The position numbers and the translations under genes are program-made. From positions 94,726-158,725 of the forward strand of contig JBLHGQ010000001.1 in NCBI GenBank assembly GCA_047614505.1: a DNA stretch of 64,000 nucleotides, in the 5' to 3' direction. Positions 16,013 through 24,573 of the stretch are shown piece after piece. This DNA is from JABDJL01 sp047614505. GTDB lineage: Bacteria > Pseudomonadota > Gammaproteobacteria > Xanthomonadales > SZUA-36. Position 1 is the stretch's first letter. The number at the start of each line of letters is the position of its first letter. The notes under the pieces are model-generated. The model ran no database searches. It worked only from the letters and a program-made list of their open reading frames with translations, and had not been told where the DNA came from.

Positions 16013-18142
16013 ATGCTCAAGGCGCTCATTGTAGCCATTCTCGTAGCCTCATTAGCGATGGGCATTTTCTACGCTTTTTGGCCCCCTGTTCAGGGCGAAG
16101 CAGAGCCGGAGCACATGGATACGACTGGAGATTTGCTGGTAAAACCAGAATCGATGGCTACTGCAGAACATGAGCCATCTCGGCCAAGATCTGGTGTGCA
16201 TCTTTCTTCATTGGACCTGGAAACCCGGGCGCAGGATGATTTTTATCAGTTTGCCAACGGTGGATGGTTGGATAACACCGAAATCCCGGAAATTTATTCG
16301 GGTTATACGGTTTATCACCAGGTTAATGAAGTGGCTGAAGTGGCCTTGAGAAAGATTATTGAAGATGCTGGTGCAAATCCTGGTGAAACTGGATCAGAGG
16401 CGCAAAAGATTGGTGATTACTTTGCAAGCTGGATGGATGAAGAAACCATCAACAGTCTTGGCATCAGCCCGATCCAGGTCGCCCTGGCCACAATTGCAGG
16501 AATAGAAGACACTGACCAATTGCTTGATGCGATGGGCCGCTTTTACCGTGGCGGCACTTCAATGCCATTTGGCTTTTATATTTATCCTGACCTCAAAGAT
16601 TCAGAAAATTACGCTGCCTACTTTGGCCAGAGCGGCTTGACCATGCCGAATCGTGATTACTACCTTGAAAAAGACAATGAAAATTTTGCCAAAGCACGTG
16701 AGGCTTTACCGGCTTACATTCACGACTTGCTCGTGCTGGCGGGTTATAGCGATTCTCAAGCTGAGCATGGTGCTAACGCTGTTTACTCAATCGAAGAAAA
16801 AATTGCTGAGGTCCAGTGGGACTCGGTTCTTAACCGTGACCCTCAAAAGGCTTATAACCCGCACAACTGGGAAGAACTTGAAACACTTGCAGGAAATTTT
16901 AACTGGAAAAAACAGGCCGAAATTCAGGGAGTTGATAGTGAAGATAAGCTCATCATCCGGCAGCCATCTTACTTTGCAGCCCTGAATGATCTGATTGTTG
17001 ATATTCCACTCACCGATTGGCTCGCTTATGTAACTTATCGCGTGATGGACGGCTCTGCATATCATCTTGATCAAGCCACAGCAGATATCCGATTTGCATA
17101 CCGAAGCCGAATCCTGAGCGGTCAACAGGAAGAAAGGCCGAGATGGAAGCGTGGCATTAGTCTGGTTAATGGTTCGCTGGGTGAGACTGTCGGGAAACTG
17201 TATGTTCAGGATTATTTCCCGCCAGAGGCCAAGGCGAAAATGGTAGAGCTTGTTGAAAACGTGATCGAAACGCTTGACGAAAGCATCGATGATCTTGAAT
17301 GGATGTCTTCTGAAACACAGGATCAGGCGCGAGTAAAACTATCCAAATTTACGGCTAAAATCGGCTATCCCGATGAATGGAGAGATTACTCCAGTCTGGA
17401 AATCTTTCGCGGGGACCATTTTGGCAATCGCCGCCGTGTAAACGAGTGGGATCATGCCCGTCAGGTAGCCAAACTGGGTGAGCCAATCGACCGCAATGAA
17501 TGGGGTATGACGCCGCAAACTGTCAATGCCTATTATTCACCAGGAATGAATGAAATCGTTTTTCCCGCAGCGCGTCTGCAACCTCCCTTCTTCCAACTCA
17601 ACGCAGATGATGCAATTAATTATGGTGCTGTAGGTGGTGTCATCGGCCATGAAATCAGTCATGGTTTTGATGACAAGGGCAGCCAGTTCAATGGTGACGG
17701 CAATCTGGTTAACTGGTGGACCGATGAAGATAGAAGCCTTTTTGAGGCGCGCACCAAGGTTCTGGTAGAACAATACAACCAGTTTTCCCCGGTTGAAGGC
17801 ATGACAGTCAACGGCGAGTTGACTCTGGGTGAGAATATTGGCGATCTATCCGGTGTTGCGATGGCCTATCGGGCCTACATCAAAACCCTGAACGGTAAGG
17901 AGGCCCCGGTTATCGACGGATTCACAGGTCCGCAACGCTTCTTTATTGGCTATGCCATGTCACGCAAGGGTAAATATAAAGACGAAGCCACCATCAGCAG
18001 GCTTGCTTCTGATACTCATTCGCCGTTGGAATTTCGAGTGAACGGAGTATATCGAAACATTGATGCCTTCCACGATGCCTTCGACACCAAAGAGGGTGAT
18101 GGTATGTGGCTGGCACCTGAGGACCGGGTAAAGATTTGGTAG
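16013..18142 (+). CDS. M13 family zinc metallopeptidase (neprilysin-like)
   Basis: This 709-residue protein is membrane-anchored by an N-terminal helix (about residues 3-26) with the catalytic part in the periplasm. The M13_N domain starts DFYQFANGGWLDN near 78-90. The catalytic domain has NAYYSPGMNEIVFPAA, the zinc motif HEISH at 546-550, and ENIGDLSG near 608-615, where the Glu is the third zinc ligand. The C-terminal block with YRNIDAFHDAFD is complete, so it should be active on short peptides. ATG at 16013 follows AGGAG by seven bases. It stands alone; the next gene is convergent. Confidence 0.95.
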   Translation: MLKALIVAILVASLAMGIFYAFWPPVQGEAEPEHMDTTGDLLVKPESMATAEHEPSRPRSGVHLSSLDLETRAQDDFYQFANGGWLDNTEIPEIYSGYTVYHQVNEVAEVALRKIIEDAGANPGETGSEAQKIGDYFASWMDEETINSLGISPIQVALATIAGIEDTDQLLDAMGRFYRGGTSMPFGFYIYPDLKDSENYAAYFGQSGLTMPNRDYYLEKDNENFAKAREALPAYIHDLLVLAGYSDSQAEHGANAVYSIEEKIAEVQWDSVLNRDPQKAYNPHNWEELETLAGNFNWKKQAEIQGVDSEDKLIIRQPSYFAALNDLIVDIPLTDWLAYVTYRVMDGSAYHLDQATADIRFAYRSRILSGQQEERPRWKRGISLVNGSLGETVGKLYVQDYFPPEAKAKMVELVENVIETLDESIDDLEWMSSETQDQARVKLSKFTAKIGYPDEWRDYSSLEIFRGDHFGNRRRVNEWDHARQVAKLGEPIDRNEWGMTPQTVNAYYSPGMNEIVFPAARLQPPFFQLNADDAINYGAVGGVIGHEISHGFDDKGSQFNGDGNLVNWWTDEDRSLFEARTKVLVEQYNQFSPVEGMTVNGELTLGENIGDLSGVAMAYRAYIKTLNGKEAPVIDGFTGPQRFFIGYAMSRKGKYKDEATISRLASDTHSPLEFRVNGVYRNIDAFHDAFDTKEGDGMWLAPEDRVKIW

Positions 18143-18147
18143 CTGCC

Positions 18148-18171
18148 TGCCAGTTCATTTATTGACTGGCA
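18148..18171. terminator. Hairpin between convergent genes, possible bidirectional terminator
   Basis: TGCCAGT (18148-18154) and ACTGGCA (18165-18171) form a 7-base-pair stem with a 10-base loop, placed in the 33-base gap between the M13 gene and the convergent small exported protein. There is no T-run on either side, so intrinsic termination would be weak. Confidence 0.35.
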
Positions 18172-18175
18172 TTGA

Positions 18176-18445
18176 TCAATTGAGGTCTTCGATAACGACT
18201 CGTTCATTGGCATCGATTTTGATGCGATAGCGTTTTCCGTTACTGCAGGTCACCAGGTAATCATTTTCACCCTGGCTACTTATCGCACTAATTTCATCAC
18301 AGGATTTGCCTTTAAGGGCAAGCACCGACTTGAGGTCTTTTCTCACCTCTTCATCATGTACCTGTGCGCTCACTGAAACCGGAAAGCCGGCGCCCAATCC
18401 TAGAATCAGGGCCAGGACTATGTATATGAGTTTCGTTCTCATCAT
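18176..18445 (-). CDS. Small exported protein of unknown function
   Basis: An 89-residue product with a clear signal peptide (IYIVLALILGLGAGFPVSVSA) leaving about 60 mature residues. These contain two Cys residues, at CDEIS and TCSNGKRYRIKID, which could form a disulphide in the periplasm, and a strand-rich tail. I recognise no family with confidence; the tail resembles the small YD/PepSY-like exported folds only loosely. Its start codon overlaps the stop of the upstream lipoprotein gene in TAATG, so the two are made together. Confidence 0.75.
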   Translation of the reverse strand: MMRTKLIYIVLALILGLGAGFPVSVSAQVHDEEVRKDLKSVLALKGKSCDEISAISSQGENDYLVTCSNGKRYRIKIDANERVVIEDLN

Positions 18446-19245
18446 TAAGGTCCTTTAATAGTAGTAAATTGAGTAGGGTCTGCCAAAGTTGTCCACAGCG
18501 CGGGGCGGGCCTGCACGATCTGGCGATGTAATTGCGGATCATCATCCTGCAGTAAAAGCATTAACTTCATCACCAATAAATTAAAGTGTTCTTCCAGTTG
18601 CACAAGACTGTATGTGCTTTTGGCGTTGTGATAATCCTCAAGTTCATCCAACAGGTCTTCGACCTGCGATTTGAGTTCAAGCTTCGTAAATAAGCCGATT
18701 GCTTTGGTTTTGCGAAGTCCGGTTTCGAGTGTTTCCATGTCCAGAGTTGGCTCTGCTGTAGCAGGTATCAGCACTGGTGAATTTTCAGGCGGTGGCTCCT
18801 CAGTTTCTGGCGTTTCAGGAATTATGGCCGGAACTGCAGTTGGAGCCGTAGGAGGTGCTGGCTCAGGTTGAATAGTCTGCTCAGGCTCAGGGGTTGGCAC
18901 TGAAGCAAGAACCAACTCAGGCTCAGGAACTGCCACTGGTACCAATGCCGGCACCGGTGCCAGAATTACTTCTTCTGTAACCGCAACTTCTTCTTCTGCT
19001 GAAGGCAAGGAGTTCTCAACAGCGGGTTCTGCAGGAATATCTGGTTTGCTGGACTGTTCCGTCCCTATTGGGGCAGGTTCAGGATCATTCACAGACGGTG
19101 AAGAAAGCTCAATAATTTCGACTTCGGATGGTTCAACTCCTGATTGTTTGGTCGGTTGGCTGCTGCAGGCAGCAACCAATACAATGGAAAGACAAGCCAG
19201 AGCTGGCAAACTTCGAAATGTCGTTTTGTTAACTTTCTTTACCAT
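18445..19245 (-). CDS. Pro/Glu-rich lipoprotein of unknown function
   Basis: The 266-residue product has an N-terminal signal with the lipobox VAACSS, so it should be lipidated at Cys28 or so. The region from about 30 to 165 is a low-complexity linker of Pro, Glu, Val and Ala (for instance PEPEQTIQPEPAPPTAPTA), probably unfolded and spanning the periplasm or wall space. The last ~100 residues are helical (KTKAIGLFTKLELKSQVEDL and following), likely a small helical bundle. It is the first gene of a two-gene unit with the small exported protein downstream. No function can be assigned. Confidence 0.8.
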   Translation of the reverse strand: MVKKVNKTTFRSLPALACLSIVLVAACSSQPTKQSGVEPSEVEIIELSSPSVNDPEPAPIGTEQSSKPDIPAEPAVENSLPSAEEEVAVTEEVILAPVPALVPVAVPEPELVLASVPTPEPEQTIQPEPAPPTAPTAVPAIIPETPETEEPPPENSPVLIPATAEPTLDMETLETGLRKTKAIGLFTKLELKSQVEDLLDELEDYHNAKSTYSLVQLEEHFNLLVMKLMLLLQDDDPQLHRQIVQARPALWTTLADPTQFTTIKGP

Positions 19246-19340
19246 TTGGCCCTCGCAGGGGAGACCCTGATTACTTTAGATGTCTAGTTTAACTCTTGAA
19301 AGATGACATTTCGCTGAATGATTGATAAACCGATAGATCG

Positions 19341-19361
19341 AAAAAGGTGGAAATACCACCT
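19341..19361 (-). terminator. Rho-independent terminator after the monooxygenase-RidA gene
   Basis: On the minus strand, AGGTGG-TATTT-CCACCT followed by a run of T (complement of A at 19341-19345) gives a 6-base-pair stem, 5-base loop and T-tract. It lies 42 bases downstream of the stop at 19403. Confidence 0.65.
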
Positions 19362-19402
19362 GGAATAAAGAATTGGGATAAATCATTCTGATTGTCAGAG
19401 GG

Positions 19403-20071
19403 TCAATCAGATTTTACTGCGGTGCCCATCACCTTTATTTTGGCGCCATACGGTAAGGCGCTAACCTGGTAAACAGTACGTGCAGGTCTTTTGTAAATAG
19501 GAAACAGTTCTGAAAATAAAGCGTTAACCTCTTCCAAACCACTGATGTCCGCAAATGCAATATCGACAAAAACCAGGTCTTTCTTAGAAAATCCGGCTGC
19601 TTTGAGAGAAGAAAAGAAATTTTGAAATGCCAATGTCGATTCATCCTTTAAGGAGCCTGGCTGGTAATCCCCTTGCTCATTGACTGAAAGCTGACCACTG
19701 ACGAAACACATGTTATTTGCAACCACGGCGTGACTGATCCGGTTAAATGAGTATGCGTGCTCGATCCGGGCTATTTTAACCTCATACCATTGGTACCATT
19801 TCTTTTTTCCTAATGCCTGAACTGGCAAATGATCAGCATGTATTTTCAAGTTATGAATCGCTTTTAGACTTTCCCAATAGGAAATATTGAAGCTGTGATT
19901 TCCGCCAGTGCACAGGTCGTCATAACCCAAAAAGCCTGGTTGTTCGCGGGCGATGTTCAACAGGTGGTCACCCATCTTTCTGTATTGTTCAACATCAATA
20001 CCAGTCATTTCAGCATAGAAAGTCACGGCATAGTAAGGAGGCTCGGGGGCGTTTTTAAAGATCAGAGGCAT
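19403..20071 (-). CDS. Fusion of an antibiotic-biosynthesis-monooxygenase-type domain and a RidA domain
   Basis: This 222-residue protein joins two small families. Residues 1 to about 107 fit the dimeric alpha-beta barrel ABM family of the YqjZ kind: PPYYAVTFYAEM, then REQPGFLGYDD, then ISYWESLKAIHNLK and KKWYQWYEVKIARIEHAY. Residues about 110-222 fit RidA/YjgF, which deaminates reactive enamine/imine intermediates: VANNMCFVSGQLSV and RPARTVYQVSALPYGAK. Arg198 in PAR corresponds to the catalytic Arg105 of E. coli RidA, but the position of Glu120 is Lys213. I see one continuous frame with no stop between domains. It would be cytoplasmic. The gene stands alone, followed by a terminator. Confidence 0.85.
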   Translation of the reverse strand: MPLIFKNAPEPPYYAVTFYAEMTGIDVEQYRKMGDHLLNIAREQPGFLGYDDLCTGGNHSFNISYWESLKAIHNLKIHADHLPVQALGKKKWYQWYEVKIARIEHAYSFNRISHAVVANNMCFVSGQLSVNEQGDYQPGSLKDESTLAFQNFFSSLKAAGFSKKDLVFVDIAFADISGLEEVNALFSELFPIYKRPARTVYQVSALPYGAKIKVMGTAVKSD

Positions 20072-20108
20072 TATGCGATACTCGTTTCAAGTTCAGGTGA
20101 AGCCAATG

Positions 20109-20383
20109 CTATGGCTCTGGAGATGTGATTGACCACTGTAATTTTTGTCCGGGCAGGATGTGCTGAACACGCTGGTCACGTTTCACGGCTTCATTTCCCA
20201 CAGGTCTGTGCCTACCGCATCAATGAATACAGTCGTGTCGCCTGACACCAGTTTGATACCTGCCCAGGTCAAACGCTCTATTGATAATTCGCCTGCCTGT
20301 GCGACCAGAGAAAAACTGGACATTATTGACGCAACTATATAAATTTGCAGGAAATTTCTATTCAAATCCTTTATGTTCATCAT
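20109..20383 (-). pseudogene. Remnant of an exported MBL-fold hydrolase gene
   Basis: On the minus strand from 20383 or 20380 a signal peptide is followed by LSIERLTWAGIKLVSGDTTV and FIDAVGTDLWE, the N-terminus of secreted metallo-beta-lactamase-fold proteins. The frame then stops at 20183, before any HxHxDH metal site. A different frame continues as QRVQHILPGQKLQW to a TAG at 20109-20111, which could be the C-terminus of the same gene after an internal deletion; that second part is less certain. No product is possible with the metal site gone. Confidence 0.6.
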
Positions 20384-20476
20384 GTCACGTAATCTGCAGT
20401 CAGCCAGAGGCTTGCCCAGTTGCAATCCCGTCTCGGAATCAAGCTTGGCGTAAACAATTACAGGCAGAATATACCC

Positions 20477-20796
20477 TTGAAAGTACTTAAGATTAATGTT
20501 GGGCAAGCTCAGGAACTCATAGTCTTAAATTGGGTGTCCGAACCGGAAATGTGGAATTTCTCAGGCTTTTCTGGGACAAGGGGAAGCTGGGTTACTATCT
20601 AAGGGTCGAGAAAGAAGGCGCTTTATAAAAAGGCGATGGGTTTGAATTAATTGACCCGCCGGAACATCGAAATTCCTTTCGGTCGCTTTGGGAATCGGTT
20701 GTTCAAAATGATATACCCTCGGCTGAAAAAGCTTTAAAAGTACTTCAGCATCTGAATAGAGGAAGGGTCAAACGGCTGGCCCGTATATGCAAATAG
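20477..20796 (+). pseudogene. MOSC-domain gene with internal deletion and a stop codon
   Basis: From about 20477 one frame reads KVLKINVGQAQEL, the usual start of MOSC-domain proteins (YiiM-like). From about 20509 another frame gives SGTHSLKLGVRTGNVEFLRL, then YYLRVEKEGAL, an in-frame TAA, then KGDGFELIDPPEH and a helical tail to TAG at 20794. These are the middle-to-end blocks of the same family (YLRVxxEGxxxxGD). So the central part, including the conserved Cys of MOSC, is missing, and a stop splits the rest. MOSC proteins act in sulphur transfer or detoxify N-hydroxylated bases; this copy is dead. Confidence 0.65.
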
Positions 20797-20846
20797 TGCA
20801 GTAATTTCAAAAGCGAGCGGAGCACATTAATTGTGCGCCAGGCAAT

Positions 20847-22739
20847 TTAGTTATTGGAATCCAGCTCCTGCCAGCGGGCAAATATCGTTTCCATCTGAGA
20901 TTGTGTTTCTGCAAGCTCACTGGTAAGACGTTGAACTTGCTCAAAATCACTCTCATAAAATCCCGGCGTTGCCATCTGTGCCTCTAGCTCAGCTTGTCTT
21001 TGTTCCAGTTTTTCGATCTTTGCGGGCAAGCTTCCCAGTTCACGTCGCTCATCGTGGGTAAGCCCGGATTTTTTATCTATTGAGGGCAGGCTTTTCGAAT
21101 CCACACTCTTTTTGTTAGGCGCTTTTTCCGGCTTTACGTCACCGATCGGCAACAAACTTCCACCTTGCGCTTCCCAATCGCTAAAACCACCTACATGCTC
21201 TGAAACTCCGCCCTGGCCATCCATCACGATCAAACTGGTTACAACGTTATCCATGAACTCCCGGTCATGGCTGACCAGGATCACGGTGCCTTCAAAATTC
21301 AGCAGGATTTCTTCCAGTAATTCCAGCGTTTCAATATCCAGATCGTTGGTAGGCTCATCCAATACCAGCATGTTCGCCGGTTTACTGAAAAGCCGGGCGA
21401 GAATGGCGCGGTTCTGTTCTCCTCCTGAAAGGGCTTTGACAGGTATGCGAACCCGATCGGGACTGAATAGAAAGTCTCCAAGGTAAGAAATTGCGTGACG
21501 GCGCCGGCCGTCGATTTCGATAAACTCCTGGCCGCCGCAGACGTTATCAATCAGAGTTTTTTCCGGGTCAAGATGTTCGCGCAGTTGATCTGAATAAGCG
21601 ATTTCCAACTTTGTACCAAGAGTGACGGTGCCGGAACTCGGCTGCAATTTGCCCAACAGTATTTTTACCAGTGTCGATTTACCCGATCCATTGGCCCCAA
21701 CTAACCCAATTCGGTCACCGCGTTGAATAATAGTTGAGAAGTCATCGATTACCTGCACACCATCAAAGGCATGACCGATATGCTCCAGTTCCGCAACAAT
21801 TTTGCCCGATCTGGAAGCATCATCTACAGAAAAACCGGCAATGCCCATGCGTTCGCGACGTGCCATGCGTTCTTCACGCATAGACTCCAGCGCACGGACC
21901 CGTCCTTCGTTACGGGTGCGTCTTGCTTTGATTCCCTGACGAATCCAGACTTCTTCCTGAGCCAGTTTCTTGTCAAATTGCTTGTTGGCTTCTTCCTCGG
22001 CTTTTAACTGCTGGTCGATGTGACGAAGAAAGCCCTGGTAATTGCCTTGCCAAAGCGTGAGCTTGCCCCGATCCAACTCCGCCATCCAGTTGGCAACATT
22101 CTGCAGGAAACGCCGGTCATGGGTTATCAGTATTAAGGCACCCTGATAGTTTCTTAGTTGTTCTTCAAGCCAAAGAATGGCGGGGATATCGAGGTGGTTA
22201 GTTGGCTCATCAAGCAACAAAATATCGGGCTTGCTGACAAGTGCCTTGGCCAACGCTACCCGGCGGCGCCAGCCTCCGGACAATTCCGACATGTTGGCAT
22301 CGCCCGGAAGTTGAAGTTGACTGATGGTAGTTTCAACGCGAGTTTGCAATCGCCATCCATCAACTGCTTCCAGCGCATGTTGAACACGAGCCAGGGCATT
22401 CATATCCATGTCTTCTTCGGCCTGTAGCAAGTGATGATACTCAGCCAGTAACTGTCCTGTCTCCGCCAGTCCGGATGCAACTACGTCGTAAACCGTCTGT
22501 TCATCTGCTTCAGGCAGAGTCTGTTGTAACCACGCAATCCTCGTGCCCGGCCTGATCCAGCGATCACCAGTGTCTGGTAAAATCTCTTCAATCAGGACTT
22601 TTAGCAATGTGGTTTTGCCTGCGCCATTGCGGCCCAACAAGCCAATTTTATTCCCCTTGGAAATGCCCAGATTGAGGCCATCCAGAAGAACCAGGGGACC
22701 ATAGTGCACAGCAACATTGTCGAGACGTAACAGAGGCAT
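20847..22739 (-). CDS. uup: ABC-F ATPase Uup
   Basis: This 630-residue protein has two ABC ATPase domains and no membrane region, as in the ABC-F class that acts on ribosomes or DNA. Walker A motifs are GRNGAGKTT at residues 36-44 and GANGSGKST near 350; signatures are LSGGWRRRVALAKAL and LSGGEQNRAILARL. A linker rich in Arg and Glu (RQGIKARRTRNEGRVRALES) lies between them. The C-terminal coiled coil, starting around 545 with RRELGSLPAKIEKLEQRQAE, separates Uup from EttA and is the DNA/ribosome contact in Uup, which affects precise excision of transposons. All parts are intact. Confidence 0.93.
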   Translation of the reverse strand: MPLLRLDNVAVHYGPLVLLDGLNLGISKGNKIGLLGRNGAGKTTLLKVLIEEILPDTGDRWIRPGTRIAWLQQTLPEADEQTVYDVVASGLAETGQLLAEYHHLLQAEEDMDMNALARVQHALEAVDGWRLQTRVETTISQLQLPGDANMSELSGGWRRRVALAKALVSKPDILLLDEPTNHLDIPAILWLEEQLRNYQGALILITHDRRFLQNVANWMAELDRGKLTLWQGNYQGFLRHIDQQLKAEEEANKQFDKKLAQEEVWIRQGIKARRTRNEGRVRALESMREERMARRERMGIAGFSVDDASRSGKIVAELEHIGHAFDGVQVIDDFSTIIQRGDRIGLVGANGSGKSTLVKILLGKLQPSSGTVTLGTKLEIAYSDQLREHLDPEKTLIDNVCGGQEFIEIDGRRRHAISYLGDFLFSPDRVRIPVKALSGGEQNRAILARLFSKPANMLVLDEPTNDLDIETLELLEEILLNFEGTVILVSHDREFMDNVVTSLIVMDGQGGVSEHVGGFSDWEAQGGSLLPIGDVKPEKAPNKKSVDSKSLPSIDKKSGLTHDERRELGSLPAKIEKLEQRQAELEAQMATPGFYESDFEQVQRLTSELAETQSQMETIFARWQELDSNN

Positions 22740-22816
22740 TTAGAATACGATTATCAGGAATGGGAGCGCATTCTACGTGAATGCCCCACAAAGTGCTTTA
22801 AAAGGAAAAATAAGCT

Positions 22817-23299
22817 ATGCCATCTTTCGATGTTGTATCAGAAGTTGATCACCATGAATTAAGCAATGCGGTCGATCAGGCCAGCCGTGAAGTGACTACC
22901 CGCTTCGATTTCAAGGGCACCGGATCGAACTTTGAATTAAAGGGCCAGTTGATCACCATGAACACAGAATCTGAATTTCAACTGGAACAAATGTACGATA
23001 TTCTGTGCAATAAGCTGGTTAAACGCGGTATAGATATCGTGTGTTTGCAAAAAGATGACCCGGTCATTCAAGCCCGAACTGCAGTCCAGATAATTACAGT
23101 ACGCGAAGGCATCGACAGCGCAGATTCCAAAAAAATGGTCAAAATGGTCAAAGAGCGAAAAATGAAAGTACAAACTGCAATTCAGGGTGACCAACTTCGT
23201 GTGACGGGGAAAAAGCGCGATGACCTTCAGACGGCAATTGCATTGTTCAAATCGGAAAAATTCGAACTACCCCTGCAATTTCGGAATTTCAGGGATTAG
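22817..23299 (+). CDS. yajQ: YajQ family nucleotide-binding protein
   Basis: A 160-residue protein matching YajQ over its whole length: MPSFDVVSEVDHHELSNAVD at the start, TRFDFKGT, and the end LPLQFRNFRD. YajQ has two ferredoxin-like folds and binds nucleotides, and cyclic di-GMP in Xanthomonas, where it regulates virulence transcription. It is divergent from uup with 77 bases between them and overlaps the end of the convergent flavoprotein gene by four bases. Confidence 0.95.
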   Translation: MPSFDVVSEVDHHELSNAVDQASREVTTRFDFKGTGSNFELKGQLITMNTESEFQLEQMYDILCNKLVKRGIDIVCLQKDDPVIQARTAVQIITVREGIDSADSKKMVKMVKERKMKVQTAIQGDQLRVTGKKRDDLQTAIALFKSEKFELPLQFRNFRD

Positions 23300-24555
23300 A
23301 CAGCAAGCCCTGCAGCAAAACCGGACGACCAGGCCCACTGGAAGTTGAAACCGCCCAGATCACCGGTCACATCGACCGCTTCGCCAATGAAGAACAGCCC
23401 CGGTGTACCTGACTCCATGGTCTTGGATGACAAGTCATGAGTATCGACTCCGCCTAAAGTTACCTCAGCGGTACGATACCCTTCAGTCCCGGCAGGCTTG
23501 AGTGACCAGCTGTTTAAGAACCTGCCGGTAGCTTCAAGTCGCGCGTCCGGCCACTCAGCGATGGGAGTATCTGCAAGTCCAGACCAACGTTGTTGCTCAA
23601 GTTCTATCACCAGTTTTCGTGGCAGCGATTGATCCAGAAGACTTCTGAGCAATGATTTTGGATGCTTGTGCTTCCAGCTCTTTAATATCTCTGTTGCGTT
23701 CTCCCCAGGCATTAAATCAACAGAAATTGATTCACCTGGCATCCAGTAATTTGACAACAACAGGGCGGCCGGTCCGCTCAGCCCACGATGGGTAAATAGT
23801 ATGTCTTCACGGAATGAGTTCCGCTCATTAAACACGCATACAGGCGTTGAAACACCTGCTAAACGCTCATTCACTTCGTGCATTGAATCGGTAAAAGTGA
23901 ATGGCACCAGGCCCGCCCGGGTAGGTACTTTTCGTAATCCAAAGCTTTCAGCCAGATCATAGGCTATTCCAGATCCGCCAAGGCTCGGAATGGACAAGGC
24001 ACCCGCTGCAATTACCAGAGTTTCAGCTGAGAAACTGCCATGACTGGTTTTAAGGTGAAAGCCTCCACCTGCTGCAATACTGCGATCAGACCTCCTGATA
24101 TCTGTTGAAGCCTCTGACCATGATGCATCGGAGTGAAAAACAGCCTGTGTATCGCAATTCATATTGATATTTACACCGGAGTCGACGCACTCAGCAAGTA
24201 ACATCGCGACAATTAATTTTGCAGATTCTTTACAGAACAACTGACCACTTAAACCGTTGGTCGTTTCTTTTTCAAAGTACTCAATACCGTGTTGCTCAAC
24301 CCACTCGATAAAATCCCATTGCGTATAACGCTTGAGCGCGGATTTGCAAAAATGTGGATTAGTTGAAATATAACGATCAGGTGCGATGTGCATATTGGTG
24401 AAATTGCAGCGACCGCCGCCCGACATGAGGATTTTTTTGCCGATCTTGTTAGAGCGCTCGAGCACCACGACGTGCTTTCCACGTCTTGCGGCAGTTATGG
24501 CGCACATCAATCCGGCAGCACCTGCACCAATCACGATAAGGTCTGGATTTTTCAT
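23296..24555 (-). CDS. HI0933/YhiN-family FAD-dependent oxidoreductase
   Basis: A 419-residue flavoprotein. The dinucleotide motif VIGAGAAGLMCAITAARRGK lies at residues 6-25, followed by KIGKKILMSGGGRCNFTN, a hallmark of this family, and the C-terminal GGFNFQWAWSSGFAAG that closes the FAD site. The family contains BaiN-type reductases; the substrate of most members is unknown. The gene follows the DEAD-box gene on the same strand after 18 bases, so it may be its downstream partner in an operon. It is complete. Confidence 0.93.
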   Translation of the reverse strand: MKNPDLIVIGAGAAGLMCAITAARRGKHVVVLERSNKIGKKILMSGGGRCNFTNMHIAPDRYISTNPHFCKSALKRYTQWDFIEWVEQHGIEYFEKETTNGLSGQLFCKESAKLIVAMLLAECVDSGVNINMNCDTQAVFHSDASWSEASTDIRRSDRSIAAGGGFHLKTSHGSFSAETLVIAAGALSIPSLGGSGIAYDLAESFGLRKVPTRAGLVPFTFTDSMHEVNERLAGVSTPVCVFNERNSFREDILFTHRGLSGPAALLLSNYWMPGESISVDLMPGENATEILKSWKHKHPKSLLRSLLDQSLPRKLVIELEQQRWSGLADTPIAEWPDARLEATGRFLNSWSLKPAGTEGYRTAEVTLGGVDTHDLSSKTMESGTPGLFFIGEAVDVTGDLGGFNFQWAWSSGFAAGLAV

Positions 24556-24573
24556 TATTGACTGATCCCGTAC

